Below, in pieces: positions 42,756 to 54,191 of a stretch of 64,000 bases of DNA. The position numbers and the translations under genes are program-made. The stretch covers positions 62,001 through 126,000 of the forward strand of contig NW_020167545.1 of the NCBI RefSeq assembly GCF_001641265.1, read 5' to 3'. This DNA is from Pseudogymnoascus destructans. Taxonomy: Eukaryota > Ascomycota > Leotiomycetes > Thelebolales > Thelebolaceae. The stretch's first letter is position 1. Each line of letters starts with the position of its first letter. The notes under the pieces are model-generated. The model was not told where the DNA came from, searched no databases, and saw only the letters and a program-made list of their open reading frames with translations.

Positions 42756-44604
42756 CTAGGTCCTAGCCTTCTCCGGGTCTGTTGCTCCCCTACGTGCCTC
42801 GCAAGCAGCGATGCAATCTTTGAGTTCTATTTGCCACCGCTGGCCATTACGCCACTGGATCACAAGAAGCGGAGTCAGAACAGCGGTGACGGCAGCCAAG
42901 ATAGCGAATGTTGGACCAGAGGCAATTCTGTCAACCATGAGCTGCACTACGGCGACACCACCGGCGCCCATGAGGCAGCGCACAAGGTTGTTGACTGCGG
43001 TGGCGCTGGCCGAGGCTTGGGGAAAGAGGTCAACGACGAGTGTGGAATTGAGAGCGAATATTGAGTTCGCGGTGTACGAGATTAGAAACTGAAGGATAAG
43101 GGGAACGGCGAGGACGTTGAAATTGAGCGAGAAGCCATATAGAGCATTGGAGATAATGAAGATGAGGACCATCCACCAAATAGAACGCATCCGAGCCTGG
43201 GCAAAGGGGAAGTCGACGAGTTCCTTCTTATTGAGAGGATTTGAATCAGGGATGTCCTTGGCCGCTCGATATTTGGCTTCCATCACGGCCCAGTCATGCT
43301 TGGAAAGTTTCCCAGTGAGATAGGAGCCGAGCATGGATGCTATACCGTTTGGGAGGAAGACTAGGCCGACTTGGAGATCCGAGAGGTTGAAGCGGTCTTG
43401 GAAGAGTGCCGTGGTGCTAGAGGTCATCATGCTCCACACTGCGTAGACCATCGAGCCAAAGAAGATAACGCTAAACACGTCCTTTTCGAGAAGAAGCATA
43501 AATGGTCCAAAAGCCATGGACGACGTTAATTTCTTCTTTGTGGGAATTTCTCGCTCAACGAGATGCTCCTCTGACTGGGTGAACTTGTAGTATATTGGTC
43601 GATGGATGCCCTTTAAGCAGACGGTGCCATTGCTAGTAATGGATCGGAGGGTCTCGGGCAGAAAGACAACGAGGATGGTGAGGGCGAAGATTCCCCCTCC
43701 AAAGAGGACCCAGAATATGGCGTGGTAACCAAGGTACTGGGCGATAATGCCACCAAAAACGGGGCCGATTGCCTGTCCAAACATACGGACTATTTGGTTA
43801 GCAGAGAGCAATATCAATTAAAAATGGTTACTCACTTCCTTGATTAGTTCCTGTGAATGACCCCCGTTCTTTGGGGGTGGCGATGTCGCCTATCAGTCCC
43901 TGGCCTAACTCAATGTTATTACCCATTCATCGAACAGGAGTAGAAACAACTACCAATTGATATAGTGGCAGCACTGCCGGCTGCTTGCATGCCACGGAGC
44001 ACCATCAGGGGCACGAAGCCAGTGCTGAGAGCAAGACCTAGGTTGGCGATGATATATACCCCGAATGTTCCTAACTCGAGTTAATAAACATTATACCATA
44101 CATATTGTTACTCTTGCTTACCTATGAATGTAATTCGTCTCCCTTGGGTATCTGATAGCGGTCCCCAAAATGACGGTGCAAATGCCTGTGCAACCATATA
44201 TACGGTAATGGTCAGACTGAGTAATGGCAGACCGACGTTGATATCCTTGCCAATGTATGTCAACACCAGAGCATAAGAGAATGATGCATATTTGGACTCA
44301 CCCTTGATATCTGACCGAGGGCAGGGAAGTATATGTTGGCCGAAAGTGATGAAAACAAACCAGCGGTGGCAGCAAGATACATGAGCTTCTTCTTCTTCTT
44401 GTGTGTGAAGACATGGTACGGCGGTTTTGAGCGTATCTTCTCATGTATTTTGGTATTTAGGCTTTTGATCTGACTCTTGCCATCGAATACTGGAGTTGTT
44501 TCCCCTGAGTCTAAATCTGAAGGGGATCCATCTCCATGATGGCATCGAGGTATAAGATTGATGCAATTTCCTTGCGGGCTCTGCATTCTTGAAATGTCGG
44601 ACAA
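42756..44604 (-). CDS. MFS drug:H+ antiporter, DHA1 type, five exons
   Basis: A 12-helix plasma-membrane transporter of the DHA1 (quinidine/multidrug resistance) class. Exons 44604-44302, 44245-44122, 44070-43954, 43904-43836 and 43789-42756 join in frame over introns of 46-56 bp with GT..AG ends, giving 548 residues. A polar N-terminus of about 75 residues is followed by helix 1 (YLAATAGLFSSLSANIYFPA), the motif A loop WGPLSDTQGRR, the motif C region GPVFGGIIAQYLGYHAIFWV, a central loop and six more helices ending QWRNGQRWQIELKDCI. A slightly unusual replacement (FTGTNQGIRMFGQAIG) follows exon 4, where the family often has a longer LYSLGPMVGP-like helix. No stop in any exon. Confidence 0.88.
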
Positions 44605-45534
44605 GGCTTTTATGGTCTGGGTATCCCAGTTGGTACTGAGTGTTGAATAATGTGTTAAATTGTCGCGGCTTGGATTGGTGCTCCGAAACGACCGATTGGA
44701 ATGAGGGAATGTTGGACCTTAGGGTAACGAAGGTTCTGTTGGGAGGGGCGATTGAGATAGAGATTCTTTGGCTTGCGCTACAGGTTCCATAGTGGCGATA
44801 TCTAGCTAGGGGCGATATTATGCGTAGGATTACGATAATGAGCGCTGGATATAATAGAGTTGCTTCACAAATAGCACTCTAAAAACATTTGGATGGAATA
44901 TTCAGATACAACGCCTCTATATAATACCAGCTATCTATTTTCTCACAAAACGATGCCATCCAGAATATAAATGATAAAACCGGATCGTCGAAAAGAAAAC
45001 ATGCCGCACGAATGAGACACTTACGACGAACAACGTGAGCCGTTTTGATACGTCTCAGCAGCTTCTATGTCAAGACTAACGACGATTACCATATTCTACC
45101 CTTAAAGACGTTAGAACAGGGTTGATCTACACATAGCTGATCTCTAAGTTCCCACTACTGCGGCAGTTATCGGGAGTTTCATATGTGTCGGTTCTAAGCG
45201 ATCCGTTCTATTTGTACCTTCTAGCGTACGATCATAACTTGTGGATCTGCCTTGTCCCGATACACACACAACTCCGCCCCTTCCACACCGTGGCTGAACA
45301 CTGCAGGCTCATAGGCCAGACATAACGTTTGTCCGGAACAAGCTCACGCGAGCTAACAAGGGCTGAAGAACCCATATCCTGATTCGCTGACTAGCCATCT
45401 AAGATACAGAAAGTTTAAACTAGCGCCGGAAGTATGGGATCATGGTATAGTACGGCGCCATAAGTATGCATACAGTCTGTGCTTCCCCCATACAAAAAGA
45501 CACTCGTTTACTGCAATTTAAGCACAGACCTGTA
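44605..45534. other. Intergenic stretch, MFS promoter side
   Basis: No gene or repeat is recognised up to the TA at 45533-45534. The part next to 44604 should hold the transporter promoter. Confidence 0.4.
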
Positions 45535-47394
45535 ACGTACATGTATAGCGAAAGCGCCAAACAAGCGAAAGCGCCAAAATGATGCGGTGACCAAACCCCC
45601 CAACTAAATGTTAAATTCCTCAACAACAAAACATGCCCCATAAAAACGATGAAAGCCAATTAGTGCTAGCTATCCAGGCTATGCAAAGCGACCCAAAGTT
45701 ACGCCTTCGAGTTGCTGCTAGGATCTATTCTGTGGACCACCGCAAGCTAGGTCGTCGTCTAGAAGGTGTACCTTCACGACGCAATATCCAAGCCAACTCA
45801 CAGAAATTAACTAACCTAGAGGAGTCCGTCCTTGTTCAGTATATACTCGACCTAGCTGCCAAAGGGTTTCCTCCTCGGCTGTCTGTTGTTGAAGATATGG
45901 CAAGTCGACTACTTGCAACACGCGACGCGTCACGCGTTGGGTCGCGTTGGGCTTCAAACTTTGTTAAGCGGCGTGTAGAGCTCCAGACACGCTTTCAGCG
46001 CAAATACGACTACCAGAGGGCTAAGTGCGAAGATCCAGAAGTTATTAATGGCTGGTTTGAGCTTGTGCGTAACACAATTGCGAAATATGGTATCGATGAA
46101 GCAGATATCTACAACTTTGATGAGACTGGGTTTATGATGGGCGTTATCTCAACTGCTATGGTTGTAACAAGCTCAAACGGGCGGGCAAAAGCAAAGAAGG
46201 TACAGCCTGGTAATCGGGAATGGGTTACAGTAATCCAAGGCGTTAGTTCTCAAGGTTGGGCAGTACCACCATTTATCATTGTTGCAGGCAAAAACCACCT
46301 TACATCTTGGTATGAGAATAGTGGATTTTCAAGCGATTGGGTGATTTCTGTTACTGAAAATGGCTGGACTACAAACAAGAGAGGCATGGATTGGATTCAG
46401 CACTTTGAGAAGCATACAAAGGCCCGGAGTGTTGGTGGTTATCGCTTGTTAGTCCTTGATGGTCATGAGAGCCACCACTCAGATGAGTTTGAGGAGTACT
46501 GCAAGGAACACAACATTATTACGCTTTGTATGCCTGCTCACTCTTCTCATCTACTCCAGCCACTTGATGTTGGCTGTTTCGGCCCATTAAAGCAGGCCTA
46601 TGGTCGGCAAATTGAAGATATGATGCAGGCTCATATTTCTCATATTACAAAGGATGACTTCTTTCCTGCCTTCCACGCTGCATTTAACACTACAATGACG
46701 GAAAGTAACATTCGAGGCGGGTTCCGAGGGGCAGGGCTTCTTCCATTTGACCCTGAGAGAGTGATATCTACACTTGATCTTAAGTTAAGGACACCAACGC
46801 CTCCAAGCTCCCGCCCAGGTACTGCTCAACCTTGGGTTTCTCAGACACCAAACAACCCAATTGAAGCTATGTCACAGTCTACATTTATTAAAACTCGGAT
46901 TTCACGCCATCAAAATAGCTCTCCAACCTCAATCTATGCAGCTGTTGACCAGTTTACAAAGGGTGCATCGCAAATAATGCATCAATTAGCACTGCTAAAG
47001 GGAGAGAACCAAAACCTACGACAGGCAAATGAAGTACTAAGCAAGCGCCGGAGAGCTAGGAAAACACGACTACAGCAAGGAGGATCACTTAGTCAACAAG
47101 GGGCGCAAGAGCTACAGGATGAGAGGGATGTTGTGCAGCAGGTAGAGCAGGAAATAAGGGCAAGCCGTGGTCGGAAGCCAAGGGAAGAAACCCGTGCCCG
47201 TCGCTGTGGCAAGTGTGGTGAGACTGGGCACAATGCGCGCACGTGTCAGATTGTAATAGACACCTCTGAGGAAGAGGACTCCGAGTAGTTTCAATTGATT
47301 TCTAATGTTGTGGTAGATTTATCGCAATGTTTGTCGTGAGGGTAGATAATTTTGGCGCTTTCGCTTGTTTGGCGCTTTCGCTATACATGTACGT
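45535..47394 (+). mobile_element. Fot family 1b element, intact (1860 bp)
   Basis: Ends ACGTACATGTATAGCGAAAG with CGAAAGCGCCAAA twice, 17 bp apart; TA at 45533-45534 and 47395-47396. Compared with family 1 both motif copies at both ends carry the same T-to-C change. It is inserted in the 3' end of a family 2 Fot element. Confidence 0.94.
45633..47288 (+). CDS. Fot family 1b transposase, intact (551 aa)
   Basis: Cut-and-paste transposase acting on its own terminal repeats in the nucleus. The start at 45633 (MPHKNDES) matches the start in the sister copies. HTH/psq at 1-55, CENP-B-like HTH about 60-125, DDE_1 with D163 (YNFDETGFMMG), D276 (LVLDGHESHH) and D312 (LQPLDVGCF), DD35D spacing. A Pro-rich linker, a coiled-coil-like stretch at about 440-500 and the CCHC knuckle CGKCGETGHNARTC near 523-536 follow. 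Same length as copy 3, no stop. With perfect ends it may be an active source. Confidence 0.93.
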   Translation: MPHKNDESQLVLAIQAMQSDPKLRLRVAARIYSVDHRKLGRRLEGVPSRRNIQANSQKLTNLEESVLVQYILDLAAKGFPPRLSVVEDMASRLLATRDASRVGSRWASNFVKRRVELQTRFQRKYDYQRAKCEDPEVINGWFELVRNTIAKYGIDEADIYNFDETGFMMGVISTAMVVTSSNGRAKAKKVQPGNREWVTVIQGVSSQGWAVPPFIIVAGKNHLTSWYENSGFSSDWVISVTENGWTTNKRGMDWIQHFEKHTKARSVGGYRLLVLDGHESHHSDEFEEYCKEHNIITLCMPAHSSHLLQPLDVGCFGPLKQAYGRQIEDMMQAHISHITKDDFFPAFHAAFNTTMTESNIRGGFRGAGLLPFDPERVISTLDLKLRTPTPPSSRPGTAQPWVSQTPNNPIEAMSQSTFIKTRISRHQNSSPTSIYAAVDQFTKGASQIMHQLALLKGENQNLRQANEVLSKRRRARKTRLQQGGSLSQQGAQELQDERDVVQQVEQEIRASRGRKPREETRARRCGKCGETGHNARTCQIVIDTSEEEDSE

Positions 47395-47396
47395 TA

Positions 47397-47510
47397 GGTG
47401 TATAATTAATTTAATTGATTTTCTAGTCTATAGTTGTTGTTGTTAGAAAGTTTGTTACGATCTGTCAATTGCGTGCGACACTCATATGATACTCCTTCTT
47501 GCAAATTCCA
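47397..47510 (-). mobile_element. Fot family 2 element, right-hand scrap
   Basis: About 100 bp match, inverted, the left end region of the element at 2290-3889 (GTATAATTAATTTAATTGAT.. to GTGCGACACTCA). The family 1b element is inserted at its inner side; the outermost terminal bases are lost. Confidence 0.7.
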
Positions 47511-47739
47511 CAATGCCAAACAATCACCTGTTGACTATTGAAATATACTGTATTTGGATCACCTGGCATATGCGACTAGATAAAGGAAGTGCAAGAGCAC
47601 TTCTGGTTTGAAGTAATGGAGCTGAGTTGTGATGATGAAGCTTGGTTTAATAACTGTATACTAGGAGATAGTAATTGCTTAGTTGAAGCCTGTGACGACA
47701 TTTTAGTAACTTATCAAATATAATTAAATGCACCCATGA

Positions 47740-49072
47740 GCATCTAAAAGACCTAGGAAAAAAATAATTTCAGCACATCTACTATGCGGATATTTACAAC
47801 TTCAATAAGACAGGGTTTATAATGGGCATTATTTCAACTGTAACAGTGGTAACAAGCTCTAATGGACGTATGAAGGCAAAGAAAATAGAGCCTAGCAATT
47901 GTGAATTGGCTATAGTAATACAGGGTGTTAATTCCCAAGGCTAGGCAATTCTACCATTTATCATTGTTACAGGCAAAAACCACCTCACGTCTTGGTATGA
48001 AAACAGCAGATTTCCACCAAACTAGGTAATCGCTGTTACAGATAATGGTTGGAGAAAAAATAAGAAATGCATGGATTAGACATTTTGAGAAGCATACAAA
48101 GCCTCGAACTGTAGGTGGTTATCGTTTGTTGATCGTTAATGGTCATGAAAGCCATCACCTAGACAAATCTGAGGAATAGTACAAGGAAAACAATATTATC
48201 ACTCTATGTATGCTGGCTCATTCTTCTCATATCCTCCAACCACTCGCTGTTGCGTGTTTTGGCCCACTGAAAAAGGATTATAGGCAGCAAATTAAAAACA
48301 TGATGTAGGCTCACATCATACATATTACTAAGGGTGAATTCTTTCCTGCCTTGCAGGCTGGTTTCTTTATTACAATGATTGAAAACACATTCGAGGAGGC
48401 TTCCGAGGCACTAGGCTTTTCCCATTTGATCCTGATAGTGCAGTTTCCATGCTTGAACTCAGATTTAGAACCCTGACACTACAAAACTCCCGCCCTAGCA
48501 CCGCTCAAACTTGGGTTTCCTAGACACCAAATAACCAAACTGAAGCCTTGTCACAGACAGCTTTCATTAAAAATCAAATTATGCATCATCAAAATAGCTC
48601 ACCAACCTCTATTTACAATGCTGTTGACCAATTTGCAAAGGGAGCATCACAAATGATGTATCAATTAGTATTGTTAAAAGTGGAGAACGAAATGCTTTAG
48701 CAAGGGATGGAACAACTTAGCAAATGCAGAAGGGCTAAAACAACATGCCTATAGCAAGGAGGGTCACTTACACAACACGAAGCATAAGAGTTACAAGATG
48801 AGAGGGACCTTACAAAACAAGTAAAGCAAGAAACACAGGCAGGGAGTGGTCGGAAGCCAAGGGAAGAAACATGCTCAAGGCGCTATGGTAACTGTAGTGG
48901 CACAAAAGACAATGCATGCACCAGTTAGATGTAATAGAGGTATCTAAGGATGAGTTTTCTACATGGATTTAATAGATTTATAGCATTGTAGTGAAATTAT
49001 CATAGTATTTGTTAAGTGAGCACATTAGACTGTATCATTCGCTATGTTATATCATTCATTATGCACGGACGT
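47740..49072 (+). pseudogene. Heavily decayed Fot element
   Basis: Plus-strand relic colinear with family 1 from DIYNFNKTGFIMGIISTVTV to an eroded zinc-knuckle region near 48890. Stops occur every 50-100 bp, often TAG or TAA for CAG, CAA or TGG, with small indels. Its right end, inverted, is ACGTCCGTGCATAATGAATG with YGAATGATA twice, 17 bp apart, then TA at 49073-49074, so it is a separate family despite the coding similarity. No N-terminus was found. Confidence 0.75.
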
Positions 49073-49111
49073 TATATAGCATATAACTAATTATTAATTT
49101 AGGTTATTCAA

Positions 49112-50020
49112 TGTCATACTGACATTCGTTACACTCAGTTTGCTATCAAACCCAAGAGCAAACTTAGAAATCTCCAACTCAAAACTACAAGTCACTATAC
49201 ATATTTCAGCTTATCACACCAACAACAAGAGCAATACTACTCAACGATTGCTACAGCCCTCTATGATTCATTACACGTCATTGATCCTTAGTTACTGGGC
49301 CGATATTACCACATAGCATATCTCTACAACCCTCTATGATTCATTACATGACATCACTCCTTAGTTACTGGGCTAATACTACACATGACATATCTCTATC
49401 AACTAGAGGCCTAGGAACATGAACAATAGCTCCAAAAGCTTCTACAACCCTCTATGATTCATTACACGTCATCGCTCCTTAGTTACCCACAAGATTGGTT
49501 AAGTTATGACATAATTTGTATATAGGGGTACTCTGACCTTGGACCTCCTTTCACTTCCTATAGGCTAGGAACCTAGGAGATGGTTCTATGGGATTCTCTT
49601 ACGTCGACTACAGTTACCAAGCCTGGTTAGTCATGGAAAGTCATGGAAAATGAGAGAACTACACTCCTTTAGCATAAATAGGATTGCCCTTTACTTAAGA
49701 AAGGGCAAGCAGACAATACAGTAAATTGACTATCACATACTTCCAGGTCTTTTCCAAGCTTCCAAGCATTGATCTTGTTACTCCTTGTTTCTGAAAAGTC
49801 AGTGAGGTGCTAACCTCTGACTTATCCCTGAGTTCTCAGACACAACATTTGTTACAACTTGTCTAAAACACTCCACTATATCATACACCTGATTGCTGTG
49901 TTGTGGAATAGTCTAAGCTACGACCCTTTGGCTCTTTTTCCTAAGACAGTGTGTTGTCTTAGTAAAATCATCCCTTCCTTGGGTGGCTAGATTCTCACAT
50001 CTGGTGCACCCACCATTACA
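49112..50020 (+). mobile_element. Solo LTR, gypsy-1 family subtype A (909 bp)
   Basis: TGTCATACTGAC..CACCCACCATTACA, TTCAA duplicated at 49107-49111 and 50021-50025. Same length and triplicated block as the LTR at 9099. Confidence 0.93.
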
Positions 50021-50025
50021 TTCAA

Positions 50026-50254
50026 ATCCCCTTGTTTTGAATTTTAAGCCTTAATACTAGCTATATACAGCCTGTATACGGCTAGTATTAAGAACTAAAC
50101 ATACACTAGATCTGTGTTAGAATTTAAAATACACACTAACTTAGTATTGCTATATACAATACGATACAGACCTGTATATAGGCCGTATACAGCCTATATT
50201 GCTATTACTGTTTAATACAGTGTCTATACGAATGGACACCTTAGATAATTAACA
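50026..50254. other. AT-rich stretch with inverted repeats
   Basis: AATACTAGC..GCTAGTATT inversion at about 50051-50092 and repeated TATACAGCCTGTATA / GTATACAGCC motifs to 50200. No gene. Confidence 0.4.
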
Positions 50255-50907
50255 CCTACTCTCTATTCCCTAGCTGTATAGTCTTCAGATGGCTCTTTGC
50301 TTCTAAGCTTGTAACTACCTTTGGAGTAGCAATAACTCCCATTACGAAACCTACTTCATCAAAGTTGTAGATATCCTACTCTAAGATGCCGTATTTTGCA
50401 ACTGTGTTTCGTACAAGAGAAAACCACTCTTCAATCATCTTTAGATCTTCACATTTCGCTTGTTTGTAATCATACTTCTAGCTAAACTTTGCTTTGATTT
50501 CTGTCGACGCTTAATGAAGTTTTCAGAGAGTAGTAGGTGTGCCATTTCTTGCACAGCTTGTGGCTGGGGCGGAAATCCACATGAATCTAGGTTGAGTATG
50601 TGCTGAACAAGAGCTAACTCTTCGCACAGAGTCGATTTTCGTGAGTTGGGGGTAGAGTCATGTCAAGGAGCCTTTCCATTCAACCGCTCATAGAGAGTTG
50701 TATATAGGACATCATATGACATTGCGCCTGCTCGAATACTTTGAATATGCCCTTCCTTAATTGATTGGATAGCTAGAAGTATTCTACCCTCCTGATTAGA
50801 GGATATAGGTTGTGTTGGTTGCAGCATGTTGACTTTTGTCAAGTTGACACGCTTTGGTGTTTTGGTGATCACTTCACTTATGTGATCGCTTCACTTGTGA
50901 AATATGT
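50255..50907 (-). pseudogene. Fot family 8 element, 5' fragment
   Basis: Right end, inverted, ACATATTTCACAAGTGAAGC with AAGTGAAGYGATCAC twice, 17 bp apart; TA at 50908-50909. The minus frame 50872-50663 gives the psq-like N-terminus (SSNQEGRILLAIQSIKEGHI). Broken pieces of the CENP-B-like HTH and the DDE start (YNFDEVGFVMGVIATPK near 50340) follow. Similar N-terminus to the fragment at 32866. The 3' part is missing. Confidence 0.7.
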
Positions 50908-50999
50908 TAAGTTATACGCTTTATAAATAATCATGATTATGATTACGACTAACTTAAATAATCATGATTATAATTGATTTTCTAACCCTGGAGCCTAAG

Positions 51000-51431
51000 C
51001 ATTCTATGTTTCTGTGCCATCTTCAGGTGAGCATCCAGGCAGATCGATCTGTACACTAGATATTGCAGGTCGATTGAGCACACGTACCCAGTCCCTGACT
51101 GCGTTCCTGCTAGCATTATCTTCGGACCAAAGAACCACCTCTTTATAGGGTGCTCCAGATCAAAAATTACAGATTATGGATAAGCTGCCTCGTATATTAT
51201 GGATGTTGCCACTGGCCAGATTATATCAAACATCTCTAGCCTTGCTAGGGTTGACCAGGTTGCCTACGATTCTACAGCGAACTTGTTCTATGCATCTGCA
51301 TACCAGAACCTTGTGGCTAGAGGGAATCCGATGCCAATTACGACTTCCCCTTTGGTGGCAAGTTTAAGTAACATGGCATTAGCCTATGTGATCGTGGCTG
51401 AACGGGTTAGTAGTAGCGTCTTGGTCAAATA
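51000..51431 (+). pseudogene. Possible beta-propeller protein fragment
   Basis: The frame 51199-51431 reads DVATGQIISNISSLARVDQVAYD then NLFYASAYQN, the rhythm of YVTN/lactonase-type propeller blades (value of an attribute, x, VDQVAYDPxNxxYY). The upstream sequence has stops. No start, no end, and I know of no neighbour that helps. Weak assignment. Confidence 0.3.
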
Positions 51432-52206
51432 AGCAAATTCGCAAGTCAAACTATACAGCTATTGTGTAGCTTCTGCAACTAGAGATTTGAGAAAGCAAAG
51501 TCTACTTTGACACTAGATGTCTGAGGATACTGAAGAAGATGCCAGTTTGCTCACCCTGTCACTCTGCTCACCTCACCTATGGCCATCTAATGTCGTGGTA
51601 CAATGTGCCGCAAGTTAAGACCTACATGTTGTGGTCGAGATTTTCCCACCATGAAACTGAGGGGGACAACTGGATCATATGGGGGCATTATGTGTCTATG
51701 ATATGCTAGCATACTCACAGAGTTGGCAAATATCACATAAATTCTAAAGAATCAATTAAGCCAAGAATCCAACCTTGGGACAAAGTCAATAGCGATATGT
51801 TGTAAATTTACAGACATACTGCTAGGATTAGAGGTTATAGTAGTAGTGACCCTGCAATGCCAATTATAACAGTAGCCATTGAGGCTTGCATAGCACTAAT
51901 CACAGCCCCATCACGCATCTTTACGCTCGCGGACGGTTTTGCACTGGTCCCTGTCACATGTAATGATGTACAGTTACTGTTAAACTAGCAAAAGTGAATC
52001 AATCCACTTCTGCTGTAGTTCTTATAGTTGGCTATATTATAACAGTTACGCTCACGCTACATCTGTCATGAGCAGCATCACATCATGTGCACTGTGGTGC
52101 CAAGCCCTCCGAACCCCGCAAGGAAGTGTATATAGTAGGAACGCGGACCTCCGGAGGAGGGTCAGCATTCACTCTTCGTATCACTAGAGAGCTTGACCAC
52201 ATAACT
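51432..52206. other. Intergenic stretch, nothing recognised
   Basis: No transposon end, gene or clear repeat seen on either strand. Confidence 0.4.
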
Positions 52207-52250
52207 AACGTAGGTCGTGGTGTAATGGGGGTAATGGCGTACCAGGGGGT
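52207..52250 (+). repeat. Orphan Fot family 5-like terminal repeat
   Basis: ACGTAGGTCGTGGTGTAATG after TA, with TGGYGTA motifs 17 bp apart. A decayed copy of the family 5 end with no transposase attached. Confidence 0.6.
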
Positions 52251-52298
52251 ATGTATCTTTACAGCTAAATTTGTATACAAAGATACTTATAATTACTA

Positions 52299-54156
52299 AC
52301 GTGCATGTATAACGAAAGTGCCAAACAAGCGAAAGTGCCAAAATCATGCAGTGACAAACCCCCCCAACTAAATGTTAAATTCCTCCACAACAATATGTGC
52401 CATAAAAATGATGAAAGCAAATTAGTGCTAGCTATCCAAGCTATGCAAAGCGACCCAAATTTGCGCCTTCAAGTTGCAGCTAGGATCTATTCCGTAGACC
52501 ACCGCAAGCTACGTCACCGTTTACAAGGTGTACCTTCACGACGCGATATCCAAGCCAACTTACGGAAATTAAGTAACCTAGAGGAATCAGTTCTTGTTCA
52601 GTATATACTTGACTTAGCTGCTAAAGGGTTCCCTCCTCAGTTGTCTATTGTTGAAGATATGGCAAATCGACTACTTGCAACACGCGACGCGCCACGCGTC
52701 GGGTCACGTTGGGCTTCAAACTTTGTTAAGCGCCATGTAGAGCTCCGGACACGCTTCCAGCGAAAATACGACTACCAGAGGGCTAAGTGCGAAGATCCAG
52801 AAGTCATTCGTGGCTGGTTTGAGCTTGTATGGAACACAATTCTAAAGTATGGCATCAACAATGCAGATATCTACAACTTTGATGAGACTGGGTTTATGAT
52901 GGGCGTCATCTCAAGCGCAACGGTAGTAACGAGCTCAGATGGGCGGGCAAAGGCAAAAAAGGTGCAGCCTGGCAATCGGGAATGGGTTACAGTAATCCAA
53001 GGCGTTAGTTCTCAAGGTTGGGCAGTGCCGCCATTTGTCATTGTGGCAGGTAAAAACCACCTTGCATCTTGGTATGAGAATAGCGGATTTCCAGCAGATT
53101 GGGTAATCGCTGTTACTGCAAATGGCTGGACTACAAACGAGAGAGGTATGGATTGGATTCAGCATTTTGAGAAGCACACAAAGCCCCGGAGTGTTGGTGG
53201 TTATCGCTTGTTAGTCCTTGATGGTCATGAGAGCCACCACTCAGACAAGTTTGAGGAGTACTGCAAAGAACACAACATTATTACGCTTTGTATGCCTGCT
53301 CACTCTTCCCATATACTCCAACCACTTGATGTTGGCTGTTTTGGCCCATTAAAGAGAGCTTACAGTCGGCAAACTGAAGATATGATGCGGGCTCATATTA
53401 TTCACATTACTAAGGATGACTTCTTTCCTGCCTTCCACGCTGCATTTAACATTGCAATGACAGAAAGCAATATTCAGGGAGGGTTCCGAGGTGCTGGGCT
53501 TCTTCCATTTAGCCCTGAGAGTGTAATATCTAGACTTGACCTTAGGTTTAAGACGCCACCACCTCCAACCTCTCGCCCAAACACCGCTCAACCATGGGTT
53601 TCTCAGACACCAAATAACCCAACTGAAGCTGTATCACAGTCTACTTTCATTAAAAACCGAATTGCGCATCATCAAAATAGCTCTCCAACCTCAATCTATG
53701 CAGCTGTTGACCAGTTTACAAAGGGTGCATCGCAAATAATGCATCAATTAGCATTGTTAAAAGCAGAGAACCAAAACCTGCGACAGGCAAATGAAGTGCT
53801 AAGCAAGCGCCGGAGAGCTAAAAAAACACGACTACAGCAAGGAGGATCACTTAGTCAACAGGTAGCACAGGAGGTACAGGACGAGAGGGACGTTGTGCAG
53901 CAAGTAGAGCAAGAAATAAGGGCAAGTAGTGGTCGGAAGCCAAGGGAAGAAACCCATGCACGTCGCTGTGGCAAGTGTGGTGAGACTGGACACAATGCGC
54001 GCACTTGTCAGATTGTAATAGACAGGTCTGAGGAAGAGGACTCCGAGTAGTTTTAATTAATTTATATTGTTGTGGTGGATTTATCGCAATTCTTATGGGG
54101 TAGTCGCGATATTTTGGCACTTTCGCTTGTTTGGCACTTTCGTTATACATGCACGT
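52299..54156 (+). mobile_element. Fot family 1 element, copy 3, intact (1858 bp)
   Basis: Ends ACGTGCATGTATAACGAAAG, TA at 52297-52298 and 54157-54158. Near-identical to copies 1 and 2 and without their stop codons. Confidence 0.94.
52395..54050 (+). CDS. Fot family 1 transposase, intact (551 aa)
   Basis: ATG 52395 (MCHKNDES) is preferred over the in-frame ATG at 52305, which lies inside the terminal repeat and would add residues absent from the sister gene. Psq-like HTH, CENP-B-like HTH, DDE_1 triad D163 (DIYNFDETGFMMG), D276 (LVLDGHESHH), D312 (LQPLDVGCF), Pro-rich linker, coiled-coil-like region, CCHC knuckle CGKCGETGHNARTC and an acidic end. No stops. Likely able to mobilise copies 1 and 2, whose ends are the same. 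Confidence 0.94.
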   Translation: MCHKNDESKLVLAIQAMQSDPNLRLQVAARIYSVDHRKLRHRLQGVPSRRDIQANLRKLSNLEESVLVQYILDLAAKGFPPQLSIVEDMANRLLATRDAPRVGSRWASNFVKRHVELRTRFQRKYDYQRAKCEDPEVIRGWFELVWNTILKYGINNADIYNFDETGFMMGVISSATVVTSSDGRAKAKKVQPGNREWVTVIQGVSSQGWAVPPFVIVAGKNHLASWYENSGFPADWVIAVTANGWTTNERGMDWIQHFEKHTKPRSVGGYRLLVLDGHESHHSDKFEEYCKEHNIITLCMPAHSSHILQPLDVGCFGPLKRAYSRQTEDMMRAHIIHITKDDFFPAFHAAFNIAMTESNIQGGFRGAGLLPFSPESVISRLDLRFKTPPPPTSRPNTAQPWVSQTPNNPTEAVSQSTFIKNRIAHHQNSSPTSIYAAVDQFTKGASQIMHQLALLKAENQNLRQANEVLSKRRRAKKTRLQQGGSLSQQVAQEVQDERDVVQQVEQEIRASSGRKPREETHARRCGKCGETGHNARTCQIVIDRSEEEDSE

Positions 54157-54191
54157 TAACGTTATTATTTTATATTTTTATATTTAAGTTA

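Noticed and set aside
52305..52394. Upstream start for the copy 3 Fot transposase
   Set aside because: This ATG lies in the terminal repeat and the added residues have no counterpart in the sister gene at 45633.
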